The position numbers and the translations under genes were made by a program. 64,000 nucleotides of DNA, taken from Nucisporomicrobium flavum. Its GTDB lineage: Bacteria; Actinomycetota; Actinomycetes; Mycobacteriales; Micromonosporaceae. This document shows, one piece after another, positions 56,706 through 64,000 of the stretch; positions within the stretch are counted from its first letter, which is position 1; each line of letters opens with the position of its first letter. The notes below the pieces were generated by a model. The model was not told the origin of the DNA. It made no database searches and was given only the letters and a program-made list of their open reading frames with translations. Location of the stretch: positions 186,001 through 250,000 of the forward strand of contig NZ_JADMLH010000006.1 in assembly GCF_016464385.1 (NCBI RefSeq), given 5' to 3'.

Positions 56706-58597
56706 GGCCGGTCCCGCTGCGCCAGCTGGGCGACGACGGTGACCCGGTGGACCGTCTCGCGCATCTCCTCCAGGAACGCGTGGCGGCGCTTGGCCGTGTC
56801 CGGCGCGTCGGGCCGGATGAGGTCGCGGTGCTTCGCCAGCCGCAGCGCCGGCTTGAAGAGCTCCAGCGAGACCGACTCCTCGCTGGCGAGGTGCCGCTGC
56901 AGCGCCCACTGCCGGCCCACCCGCAGGCATTCGCCGAGGAAGCGCTGCTCGTCGAACGGCTCGTCGTCGTCCTCCCAGGCAGCCAGCCGGTCGGCCACGA
57001 CGTGGTAGGCGTCCAGGAACGGCCGCAGCACGAGGTGGGCCACGAGCGGCTCGGCGGTCGTCAGCCACCGCCTCGCGTCGGCGGCCCCGAACTCGTGGAA
57101 CCCGTCGCCCTGCGCGGGGTCCGCGATGGCGAGCTCGGCGGCCATCTCGTCGGCGAACTCGGCGCGCGGCGGGAAGAAGAAATCGAACTTGAGCAGCTCG
57201 CGCAGGCGCAGGGTCTCCCGGTTGGCGGTCTGCAGCCCGTTCTCGCCGTCCTCCATCGCCGCGACCAGCCCCAGCTCCCCGATGGCCCGGTCGACCAGCA
57301 TGTGCACGGCCGTGTTGCGGTAGAAGGCGGCGACCAGGTGCCGGCCCGGGCCGATCCACCAGATCGTCTCGGTGCCACCGTCGTAGCTGGTCAGCACCCC
57401 GGAACGGACGAGGTCGTCGAGGGTACGGCGGATGGTGGCCCGGTCGGTCAGGTCCGCCGCACCGGCTACCGGCCGGCCGCGCTGCCTCAGGTAGCGGGCG
57501 AGCGGCGCAACGGTGGCGAGCACTTCGTTCACAGTGAGCGCACGGTCGGCGGCGAGCAGGGCCAGGCACACGACCGCGGTCGTCGTCAGCGGCGTGGCGG
57601 CGTTGATCCGGCGGCAGGTCTCCAGCGCGATCCGCTCGACCGTCCGCGCCTGGGCCCGCTCGTCGCCGCGCAGCTCGGCCAGCCGTTCCCGCAGCGGCAG
57701 GGGCTCGCCGAACTGCAGGTACACCCGGCCGAACCGTTCCCGCTGGGACCGGCCGAAGTCCCACAGCCAGCGCAGGTCCTCCGGGCGCTTGCTGATCCCG
57801 CGGGCCTCGTCGGTCATCCTCGGCACCTCGTGCAGCTGCTCGTACACGATGGAGACCGGGACGATCAGCGCCTGGGCGTCGGCCGCGGTGTCCAGCGCGT
57901 CGATCATGTAGCGCAGGACGCCGTACGTCGGCGGCCGCAGCTTGCCGGTGCGCGTCCGGCCGCCCTCGATCGACCAGCACAGGTTGCGCCGGTTGCGGAT
58001 CGTCCGCGCGATGTACGCCCGCAGCACGAACCGGTACACCGGCAGGTCGGTGGTGGAGCGCCGGACGTACACGAACCCGGACCGGCGCAGCAGGTGGTTG
58101 AACGGGAACACGTCGAGGTTGGCCCCGGCCAGCACGAGCGCCGGCGTGATGCCGTTCTGCGACACGGCGGCGGGAACGGTGACGCCGTCCAGATAGGAGC
58201 GGTGGGAGAACGGGAACAGCAGCGAGTACTTGCGGTCGAGCGCGCGCAGCTGCCGGGTCTGTTCCGGGTCGACGACGAGGTCGTGCGCGCGGGACAACCA
58301 CCGGCTGAACCGCGCCCAGTCCTTCGGGGCACGGCCGGTGTGCGTGGCGCCGATCTCGCGCAGGTAGCCGGCCGCCTCCGCGCGTACCTCCCCCGCCGGG
58401 CGGCCGAGAGATCGGGCGAGCTCGTCGCGCCGCGCCGCGAAGTCCGGGTCGGACAGCAGCTGCGCGACCTCGGGCGGGTCCGTCGCCAGCGGGCCGGTGG
58501 GCTCCTCGAACAGGCCCGCCCGCTGCAACGGCCGGCGGGCCCCGACCCGGTCCAGCGAGTTCAGGATCGACGGATGGCCGGTCATGTCCGCGTTCAT
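56702..58597 (-). CDS. plsB: Glycerol-3-phosphate acyltransferase (PlsB type)
   Basis: 631 aa from the ATG at 58597 with GAGGTGG upstream; ATG at 58585 is an alternative. PlsB-type acyltransferase: 'FPFSHRSYLDGVTVPAAVSQ' (HX4D), 'GFVYVRRSTTD', 'LCWSIEGGRTRTGKLRPPTY' and 'ALIVPVSIVYEQLHEV', then a long helical C-terminal region. It adds the first acyl chain to glycerol-3-phosphate. It is shorter than E. coli PlsB (about 800 aa). First gene of the convergent minus-strand arm of the lipid island. Confidence 0.86.
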   Translation of the reverse strand: MNADMTGHPSILNSLDRVGARRPLQRAGLFEEPTGPLATDPPEVAQLLSDPDFAARRDELARSLGRPAGEVRAEAAGYLREIGATHTGRAPKDWARFSRWLSRAHDLVVDPEQTRQLRALDRKYSLLFPFSHRSYLDGVTVPAAVSQNGITPALVLAGANLDVFPFNHLLRRSGFVYVRRSTTDLPVYRFVLRAYIARTIRNRRNLCWSIEGGRTRTGKLRPPTYGVLRYMIDALDTAADAQALIVPVSIVYEQLHEVPRMTDEARGISKRPEDLRWLWDFGRSQRERFGRVYLQFGEPLPLRERLAELRGDERAQARTVERIALETCRRINAATPLTTTAVVCLALLAADRALTVNEVLATVAPLARYLRQRGRPVAGAADLTDRATIRRTLDDLVRSGVLTSYDGGTETIWWIGPGRHLVAAFYRNTAVHMLVDRAIGELGLVAAMEDGENGLQTANRETLRLRELLKFDFFFPPRAEFADEMAAELAIADPAQGDGFHEFGAADARRWLTTAEPLVAHLVLRPFLDAYHVVADRLAAWEDDDEPFDEQRFLGECLRVGRQWALQRHLASEESVSLELFKPALRLAKHRDLIRPDAPDTAKRRHAFLEEMRETVHRVTVVAQLAQRDRP

Positions 58598-58672
58598 CGC
58601 CACCTCGCAGGTGCGCGCACTGGGAGTATGCAGCCAGTCTTTCCGCGGTGCGGCAGGCGGCTCTACGGCCGA

Positions 58673-58703
58673 AGGGCCCGGACAGGGCGGCCGTCCGGGC
58701 CCT
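58673..58703 (-). terminator. Strong hairpin after the alcohol dehydrogenase
   Basis: Perfect 11-bp arms AGGGCCCGGAC and GTCCGGGCCCT around a 9-nt loop, beginning 15 nt beyond the stop of the alcohol dehydrogenase on the minus strand. No T-run follows, as is common in GC-rich actinobacteria. It separates that gene from plsB, whose promoter must lie between 58598 and about 58670. Confidence 0.65.
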
Positions 58704-58717
58704 CGCGCCGCACACCG

Positions 58718-59758
58718 TCACCGTGACAGCACGACCTTGAGCGCGCCGGAGCGCGCCGGGTCGGCGAAGACGTCGTACGCCGCCATGAACTCGTCGAGCC
58801 CGAAGCGGTGCGTCACCATGTGGCCGAGGTCGAGCTGCCCCGCCACCAGCATGTCCAGCAGCCTCGGCGTGGAGAACGTGTCGACCAGGCCGGTGGTGAT
58901 GGTGACGTTACGGATCCACAGCTCCTCGAGGTGCAGCGTGACCGGCTTGCCGTGCACGCCGATGTTGGCGAGGCGGCCGCCGGGCCGGACCAGCTTCGCG
59001 CAGAGCTCGAAGGTCTGCGGGGTGCCCACCGCCTCCATCACCACGTCCGCGCCCAGGTCACCGGTCAGGTCCCGCACCGCGGCGACCGGGTCGTCCGTAC
59101 CGGCCACGACGGTGGTGTCGGCGCCGAACATCTTCGCCGCCTGCAACCGGCTCTCCGCCTTGTCCACCACGACGATGTGCGCGGGCGAGAAGAGCCGCGC
59201 CGTGACGACGGCCGCGAGCCCGATCGGGCCGGCGCCGACGATCACCACGGTGTCGCCCGGCCGGACGTGGCCGTTGAGCACGCCGACCTCGTACGAGGTG
59301 GGCAGGATGTCGGCCAGCAGCACCGCCGCCTCGTCGCTCACCCGCTCCGGCAGCCGGTACGTCGACAGGTCGGCGAACGGGATCCGGGCGTACTCGGCCT
59401 GCACGCCGTCGACGAGGTGGCCGAGGATCCAGCCGCCGCCGCCGAGGCACTGCCCGTACGAGCCCTGCCGGCAGTAGCGGCAGATGCCGCAGGCGGAGAT
59501 GCAGGAGGCCAGCACCCGGTCCCCGGCTTTGAGCCCCGACACCCCGCTGCCGGTCTCGGTCACCGTGCCGACGGCCTCGTGCCCGAGCACCCGCCCGGAG
59601 GCGACCTCGGGCACGTCACCGCCGAGGATGTGCAGGTCCGTGCCGCAGATGGTGACCGCGTCCACCCGGATGATCGCGTCCCGCGGATCCTCGATCGCCG
59701 GGTCCGGAATGTCCGTCCAGTTCCGTACTCCCGGTCCGCCGTACACAAGCCCTTTCAT
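58718..59758 (-). CDS. Zinc-dependent alcohol dehydrogenase
   Basis: 346 aa. Catalytic zinc 'VTICGTDLHIL' and 'LGHEAVG', structural zinc cluster 'CISACGICRYCRQGSYGQC' (four Cys), nucleotide site 'VVIVGAGPIGLAAVVTA' at about residue 170. Similar to the threonine/isopropanol dehydrogenase-like MDR branch. A DevR-type box lies about 57 nt upstream, so hypoxia/NO induction is likely. It might reduce aldehydes to alcohols when respiration is limited; a link to wax alcohol supply for WS/DGAT is only a guess. Confidence 0.82.
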   Translation of the reverse strand: MKGLVYGGPGVRNWTDIPDPAIEDPRDAIIRVDAVTICGTDLHILGGDVPEVASGRVLGHEAVGTVTETGSGVSGLKAGDRVLASCISACGICRYCRQGSYGQCLGGGGWILGHLVDGVQAEYARIPFADLSTYRLPERVSDEAAVLLADILPTSYEVGVLNGHVRPGDTVVIVGAGPIGLAAVVTARLFSPAHIVVVDKAESRLQAAKMFGADTTVVAGTDDPVAAVRDLTGDLGADVVMEAVGTPQTFELCAKLVRPGGRLANIGVHGKPVTLHLEELWIRNVTITTGLVDTFSTPRLLDMLVAGQLDLGHMVTHRFGLDEFMAAYDVFADPARSGALKVVLSR

Positions 59759-59814
59759 GACCGCTCCTCTCGGGTGTCGGTACCTCCACGCTCGTCCCGC
59801 CGGGCGCGACAAGG

Positions 59815-59834
59815 TAGGGACCTCCGGCCCTAGG
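59815..59834. promoter_or_regulatory. DevR/DosR-type box
   Basis: TAGGGACCTCCGGCCCTAGG, a near-palindrome, 57-76 nt before the alcohol dehydrogenase ATG. It closely matches the GGGAC…GGCCCT pattern of the box at 6589. It stands in the 101-nt gap before the next gene's end. Confidence 0.6.
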
Positions 59835-59859
59835 CTGCGATGCTTCTGCCGGGCCCCGC

Positions 59860-61557
59860 TCAGAGGCAGGCGCGGGGCAGCCGGAACCACCGCCGCGCCT
59901 CGAGGTCGGCGGGCAGCGCCGGGTCGTCGCCGGTGACGCCGGGCCGGTCCCGCAGCAGCCGCCGCCCCTCGGCCAGGTGCTCCGCCAGCGCCTCCTCGCC
60001 CAGCGTCCGGCGCGGCGGCGGGCGTTCGGCGCCGAGTTGGAGGTCGGCCAGGCGCAGCGGGGCACCGGCCACCGTCCGGTGCGTCCACAGGCCGGACCGG
60101 GGATCGAACCGGTAGTCGGTCAGCAGCCTGTCCCCGTACCGGGCGATGAGGGCGACGGCGTCGACGAGGTAGTCGGCGACCGTGTCGGAGAGGAAGTAGT
60201 GCAGGTTGATCCTGCTCCAGCCGGGCTTGAACCCCTCGAACCCCCGGCCGCTCAGCTCCCGGAAGGCCACCGACGCGGCGTCGTCGATGCCGAGCAGGCG
60301 ATGACCGTACGGCCCGGCGCACGAGCAGCCGCCGCGGGCCTGGATGCCGAACAGGTCGTTGAGCACGGCGACGACGAAGTTGTGGTGCAGGTACCGGTCC
60401 CCCGAACGCACCCGGAAGGACGCGATGGGCAGCCGGTCGGCGCGCAGGTTGCCGAGGATCTCGAGGTTCTCCTCGTCCCGCCACCGATGCAGCGCGCGCT
60501 CCCACAGCCGGCGCTCCCGGGCGGCGATGAGCTCCACGCCCACCGCCTCCTTGAGGCCGACCACGATCCCGGCCCGGATCGACTCCACGATCGCCGGCGT
60601 GCCGGCCTCCTCACGGGCCACCGGGTCGTCGAGATAGCGGTGGCCGCGCGGGTCGACGAAAAGCACGGTGCCGCCGCCGGGCGCGGTGGGCGCCGGGTCG
60701 GTCACGAGGTCGCGGCGCAGGACCAGGACCCCCGGGGTCTGCGGGCCGCCGACGAACTTGTGCGGCGACAGGAACACGGCGTCCTTGTGGTCTCCCCGCC
60801 CGGGCGCCGACTCCCCCATCCGGATCGGCACGTACGGCCCGGCGGCCGCGTAGTCCCACAGCGACAGCGCACCGTGGGCGTGCAGCAAGCGCGCGATGGC
60901 CGCGGTGTCCGACAGGATCCCGGTCACGTTGGAGGCCGCCGAGAAGCTGCCGATCCGCAGCGGGCGCCCGGCGTGCCGCACCAGCTCCTGCCGCAGGTGC
61001 GCCAGGTCCACATGTCCGTCCGGGTCGGCGTCGATGGTGACGACGTCGGCGATCGACTCGCGCCACGGCAGCTCGTTCGAGTGGTGCTCGTACGGCCCCA
61101 CGAACACCACCGGACGCTCCGCGGGCGGGATCCGCTTGCTCAGCCCGTACCGGCGGTCGAGGGTTCCGGGCAGCCGCAGCCCGAGGATGCCGACCAGCTT
61201 GTTCACCGCGGCCGTGGCGCCCGACCCGCAGAACACGACCAGGTCGTCCGGCCCGCCGCCGACCGCACGGTGGATGGCCTGCCGCGCCTCCTCGCGCAGC
61301 GCGCCCGTCTGCCGCCCGGTGCCGGACGACTCGGTGTGCGTGTTGGCGTACCAGGGCAGGACCCGGTCCCGGATGACGTCCTCGACGAAGTCCAGCGCCC
61401 GGCCGGAGGCGGTGTAGTCGGCGTACGTGATGCGGCGTGGCCCGTACGGCCCGTCGAGCACCAGCCCCTCACCGATGACGCCCTCGCGGATCCGCTCCAT
61501 CAGCGGGGACGAGGGTGCGTCGCCCTCCGCGGCCGGCGTGGCACGGACAACCGTCAC
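59860..61557 (-). CDS. Class-V aminotransferase/cysteine-desulfurase-like protein
   Basis: 565 aa from a GTG at 61557 with GGGAGGGGG upstream. PLP-enzyme fold: 'VFCGSGATAAVNKL', 'PYEHHSNELPWRE', 'LWDYAAAGPYVPIRM' and PLP-Lys in 'LSPHKFVGGPQTPGVL'. A Cys-rich 'ARGGCSCAGPYGHRL' sits where SufS/NifS-type desulfurases hold the catalytic Cys. A C-terminal extension of about 100 aa is not part of the core. It could be a desulfurase or lyase; the substrate is unknown. It is divergent from the PucR-type regulator. Confidence 0.72.
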   Translation of the reverse strand: MTVVRATPAAEGDAPSSPLMERIREGVIGEGLVLDGPYGPRRITYADYTASGRALDFVEDVIRDRVLPWYANTHTESSGTGRQTGALREEARQAIHRAVGGGPDDLVVFCGSGATAAVNKLVGILGLRLPGTLDRRYGLSKRIPPAERPVVFVGPYEHHSNELPWRESIADVVTIDADPDGHVDLAHLRQELVRHAGRPLRIGSFSAASNVTGILSDTAAIARLLHAHGALSLWDYAAAGPYVPIRMGESAPGRGDHKDAVFLSPHKFVGGPQTPGVLVLRRDLVTDPAPTAPGGGTVLFVDPRGHRYLDDPVAREEAGTPAIVESIRAGIVVGLKEAVGVELIAARERRLWERALHRWRDEENLEILGNLRADRLPIASFRVRSGDRYLHHNFVVAVLNDLFGIQARGGCSCAGPYGHRLLGIDDAASVAFRELSGRGFEGFKPGWSRINLHYFLSDTVADYLVDAVALIARYGDRLLTDYRFDPRSGLWTHRTVAGAPLRLADLQLGAERPPPRRTLGEEALAEHLAEGRRLLRDRPGVTGDDPALPADLEARRWFRLPRACL

Positions 61558-61692
61558 GGCGACCCCCTCCCGCCCGGCAACTCCGCCGTTTCCGGCACAG
61601 TAACCATGCGGCGCCCGCACCCGCGTAACTTCTTGCCCGTAGGGGCACGGGCGGCGCCGCGCACCGCTCACGGCAGAGATGGGGTTCCGGGC

Positions 61693-62880
61693 ATGGGAGA
61701 ACCGTCCGACGACCGGTGGCTCGGTGAGGTCGCCGCGGGGGCGAGCCGGGACGCCGGCGGGGTGCCGGTGGAGCTGCTCGGCGACTACCTGCCGCTGCTC
61801 GCCGATGCGGCGATCACCGGCCGCCGGCCGAAGCGGGCCGAGCTGGAGGCCGTGGAGACGCTCGGGCGGCGCGCCGCGGAGCAGGGCATCTCGGCCGGAC
61901 GGGCGGTGCAGCTGTACCTGTCCGCGGCACGCCGGCTCTGGCAGGACCTTCCGGCGGTCGTCCGCAGCCGGGACCGGGAGGCGGTCCGGGCCGCCGCCTC
62001 GGCCGTGCTGCAGGTGATCGACGACGCCGTCGCGACGCTCGCCGAGGGGTACGCCCAGGCCCGGCGGGACCTCGTCCGGCGCGAGGAGGCGCTGCGCCGC
62101 GAGCTCGTGGACGATCTTCTGCGGGGCGACTCCGACCCCGGCGCGCTGGTGGACCGGGCCGAGCCGTTCGGTCTGGACCTGGCCCGGTCCCACCAGGTCG
62201 CGCTGGCCGCGCCGAGCCGGCGGCTGCCCGACACGGAGACGGCGATCACCGCGCTCGAGGCGGTGATCTTCAACCGGATGGGTGACCGGGACGTGCTCGT
62301 GGCCACCAAGGAGGGCCTGCTCGTGGTGCTCGCGCCGGCCGACGGCGACCCCGGCCGGCCGACACCCCCCGGCCTGGGCCGGTTGATGCACGACGAACTG
62401 CGCCGGCTGCCCCGCGGACGGCCGTGGCGGGTCGCCGTCGGCCGGCCCCACAGCGGGCTGTACGGCATCGCCCGCTCGTACGAGGAGGCCCGCGAGGCCC
62501 TGACCATGGCGACGCGGCTGCGGCTGGAGGCCCCCGTCGTCAACGCGCGGGACCTGCTGATCTACCGCGTGCTGCTGCGCGACCAGCCCGCGATCGCCGA
62601 GCTGGTGCAGGCGGTGCTCAGCCCGCTCGAGCAGGCCCGCGGCGGTGCCGAGCCGTTGCTGGGCACGCTGCAGGCGTACTTCGACACCGGCGGCGTCGCG
62701 ACGGACACCGCCCGGCGCATCCACGTGTCCGTCCGGACGGTCACCTACCGGCTGCAGCGCATCAAGGACCTGACCGGCTACAGCCCGTCCGATCCCGCGC
62801 ACCGCTTCACCCTTCAGGCGGCGGTGCTGGGCGCCCGGGCGCTCGAGTGGCCGCAGAAGCCGGTCCCGCACCCGGCCTGA
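61693..62880 (+). CDS. PucR/CdaR-type transcriptional regulator
   Basis: 395 aa from the ATG at 61693. The N-terminal helical sensor half (about 1-150) has 'ISAGRAVQLYLSAARRLWQD'; a GGDEF-like middle part (about 160-280) ends in 'RSYEEAREALTMATRL'. The C-terminal PucR helix-turn-helix is 'LLGTLQAYFDTGGVATDTAR' then 'RIHVSVRTVTYRLQRIKDLT'. The signal is unknown. It is divergent from the class-V aminotransferase, its likely target; an inverted repeat GCCCGT-N6-ACGGGC (61635-61652) lies in the gap. Confidence 0.78.
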   Translation: MGEPSDDRWLGEVAAGASRDAGGVPVELLGDYLPLLADAAITGRRPKRAELEAVETLGRRAAEQGISAGRAVQLYLSAARRLWQDLPAVVRSRDREAVRAAASAVLQVIDDAVATLAEGYAQARRDLVRREEALRRELVDDLLRGDSDPGALVDRAEPFGLDLARSHQVALAAPSRRLPDTETAITALEAVIFNRMGDRDVLVATKEGLLVVLAPADGDPGRPTPPGLGRLMHDELRRLPRGRPWRVAVGRPHSGLYGIARSYEEAREALTMATRLRLEAPVVNARDLLIYRVLLRDQPAIAELVQAVLSPLEQARGGAEPLLGTLQAYFDTGGVATDTARRIHVSVRTVTYRLQRIKDLTGYSPSDPAHRFTLQAAVLGARALEWPQKPVPHPA

Positions 62881-62897
62881 GCCCCGGCGCGGCCCGT

Positions 62898-62914
62898 TTG
62901 CCGAGAGCCGGCAA
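62898..62914. promoter_or_regulatory. 17-bp palindrome TTGCCG-N5-CGGCAA upstream of the stress protein
   Basis: TTGCCGAGAGCCGGCAA, 89-106 nt before the universal stress protein start and just after the PucR gene. The same element recurs after the stress gene at 63531. Arms are 6 bp around AGAGC. Candidate operator or small repeat family. Confidence 0.55.
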
Positions 62915-63003
62915 TCTCCGGTCCCCCGGTTCGCCGCCGGGCGCCCTGCCGGCGGCTGCGCCCGTGGGGAAGGCTGGTGACAGATCGGTGAGGAGGCCCC
63001 GCG

Positions 63004-63519
63004 ATGCTCGACCAGGTCCGGCAGCAACCCGTCGTCGTCGGCGTCGACGGCTCACCCGGCTCCAAGGCCGCCCTGCGGTGGGCGCTGCGGCTGGCCGGCC
63101 GCAGCGGCGCGGACGTCGAGGCCGTGTCGGTCTGGAAACCGCAGCCGGCGTCCTCCTACGGGGTCGAGTGGGCGGCGGCGGTCATGGCCACCGGGGACGA
63201 TCTCGCCGCCGACACCGAGCGGATGCTGCTCGACACCCTCGTCGAGGTCGCCCGCCGCTACGGCCCGTCGGTGCCGATCCGGCCCCGCGTGCTCCGTGGC
63301 CGCCCGGCCGACGAGCTGCTGAGGGCCGCGCGAGAGGCGCAACTGCTCGTCCTGGGCGGCCCCGCCCACGGCACCGTCGCGGGGCTGCTGCTCGGCTCCG
63401 TCAGCCATCGCTGCGTGCAGCGGGCGACCTGCCCCGTGCTCGTGATTCCCGCGGAGGCCGAGGCCGGTCCGTCCCGGTACGGCCGCCAGCCGGGCACCGT
63501 CACCGCACCGTGGGCCTGA
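63004..63519 (+). CDS. Universal stress protein (UspA type)
   Basis: 171 aa, single Usp domain, with GAGGAGG before the ATG. 'VVVGVDGSPGSKAALRWALR' at the N-terminus; the nucleotide loop near the end reads 'LGGPAHGTVAGLLLGSVSHR' (G-2x-G-9x-G(S) type, slightly altered at 'GGPAHG'), then 'CPVLVIP'. ATP-binding Usp proteins are typical of actinobacterial dormancy/hypoxia regulons. Flanked on both sides by the TTGCCG palindrome. Confidence 0.84.
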   Translation: MLDQVRQQPVVVGVDGSPGSKAALRWALRLAGRSGADVEAVSVWKPQPASSYGVEWAAAVMATGDDLAADTERMLLDTLVEVARRYGPSVPIRPRVLRGRPADELLRAAREAQLLVLGGPAHGTVAGLLLGSVSHRCVQRATCPVLVIPAEAEAGPSRYGRQPGTVTAPWA

Positions 63520-63530
63520 CCCCGCGGTGA

Positions 63531-63547
63531 TTGCCGGCAGCCGGCAA
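63531..63547. promoter_or_regulatory. 17-bp palindrome TTGCCGGC-A-GCCGGCAA downstream of the stress protein
   Basis: A stronger copy of the element at 62898, with perfect 8-bp arms. It lies 12 nt after the UspA stop and 12 nt before the end of the convergent coiled-coil gene, so it may also act as a bidirectional terminator hairpin. Confidence 0.55.
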
Positions 63548-63558
63548 CCGGGACCGCC

Positions 63559-64000
63559 TCAGCCGGGAAGCGAGAACGGGCGCGGAAGCTCGGGCATCAA
63601 CACATTGCCCAGCTCCGGAACGCGCCGTTCCAGGTCCTCCCGCAGCAACTGGTAATAATGTTGCGCGAAGTCGGCCAGGTTGGCGACCGCGCTCTCGAAC
63701 GCCACCCTGTCAATTTCGATCTTGGCCACCGCGGAATCGTGCGTCCGCTGCGCCGAATCGACGTCGCGCATCGCGTTCTCGCGCGATTCCTCCCATACCT
63801 GCGTCGCCTTTGCGCGGGCCTCCGCGACCAGCTCCATGGCGTCGCGGCGGGCGTCCTCGAGGTGGTCCTCGGCGGTGCGCCGGGCCATCACCAGCACCGC
63901 CGGGACGGCCTCGCCGGCCCGGTCCGGCTCGGGACCGGGACGTCGCGTGCGGGCATCGTCCAGCTCCGCGCGGAGCCGCCCGGCCTGCCGCTCGGCCTCG
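63559..64000 (-). CDS. Coiled-coil protein, DivIVA-like, cut by the window edge
   Basis: At least 147 codons; the frame stays open to the window end, so the N-terminus is outside. The visible part is helical with heptads ('AEDHLEDARRDAMELVAEAR', 'KATQVWEESRENAMRDVDSA') and ends in 'LMPELPRPFSLPG'. The Ala/Glu/Arg coiled coil resembles the C-terminal parts of DivIVA/Wag31- and FilP-like cell-pole proteins, but no diagnostic N-terminus is visible. A shorter start at 63897 is possible but the coil continues through it. Confidence 0.55.
   Translation of the reverse strand, partial: EAERQAGRLRAELDDARTRRPGPEPDRAGEAVPAVLVMARRTAEDHLEDARRDAMELVAEARAKATQVWEESRENAMRDVDSAQRTHDSAVAKIEIDRVAFESAVANLADFAQHYYQLLREDLERRVPELGNVLMPELPRPFSLPG

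Overview
The window is very GC-rich, densely coded actinobacterial chromosome. GTG starts and 4-nt ATGA/GTGA gene overlaps are common, and the sequence is full of 'cgtacg/gtacgc' words. The gene set and codon habit suggest a Micromonosporaceae-type organism (Actinoplanes or a relative); that placement is inference. I saw no rRNA, tRNA, CRISPR array, insertion sequence or prophage, and no gene-free stretch longer than about 300 nt.

Layout. (1) 1-5,958: the 3' part of a cysteine-synthesis pair (cysE and the first codons of cysK, minus strand), then a nitric-oxide/nitrite module: a hemerythrin-DUF2249 protein divergent from a SufR/ArsR-like regulator, two polytopic NnrS-like membrane proteins and a three-cupredoxin copper nitrite reductase. 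(2) 5,968-7,647: a GNAT protein, a phosphoribosyltransferase behind a DevR/DosR-type box, and a DksA/TraR zinc-finger gene with an attenuator-like hairpin in its leader. (3) 7,895-15,274, minus strand: PRC-barrel proteins, a divergent NRAMP transporter, GH15 trehalase/glucoamylase, glucose dehydrogenase, type II NADH dehydrogenase, a small ORF and a MarR regulator. This looks like a route from trehalose or glucan to glucose, gluconate and respiration. (4) 15,457-24,519: an accessory adenylate kinase, folE plus a ferredoxin-reductase-type flavoprotein under a second SufR-like regulator, several hypotheticals, and an amidohydrolase/esterase/MarR group. (5) 24,511-29,755: a ribose/xylose-type ABC importer with a ROK kinase and a divergent ROK repressor.

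(6) 29,733-58,597 is the standout: a self-contained lipid-building island. One arm (plus strand) is etfB-etfA-etfD-acyl-CoA dehydrogenase, a 2,610-aa multidomain synthase (KS-AT-KS-ACP-ACP-KR-DH) and a single-chain 1,844-aa acyl-CoA carboxylase of eukaryote-like layout. The other arm (minus strand, convergent) is a PlsB acyltransferase, a HAD-PlsC fusion, GpsA, a WS/DGAT, a lipase-like hydrolase and an Sfp-type phosphopantetheinyl transferase. A flavodoxin and an FMN-dependent NMO/PfaD-like enzyme, a candidate trans enoyl reductase, diverge from etfB. Together these genes could make malonyl-CoA, extend and reduce an acyl chain, make glycerol-3-phosphate and esterify both into a neutral or special lipid, largely independent of housekeeping lipid synthesis. 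Both ACP domains carry threonine where the phosphopantetheine serine is expected.

(7) 58,718-64,000: a zinc alcohol dehydrogenase behind a second DevR-type box, a class-V aminotransferase/cysteine-desulfurase-like protein, a PucR-type regulator, a universal stress protein flanked by two copies of one 17-bp palindrome, and a coiled-coil protein running off the window. DevR-type boxes, the stress protein, NO-related genes and WS/DGAT in one neighbourhood suggest a hypoxia/NO/dormancy theme. That is inference only.
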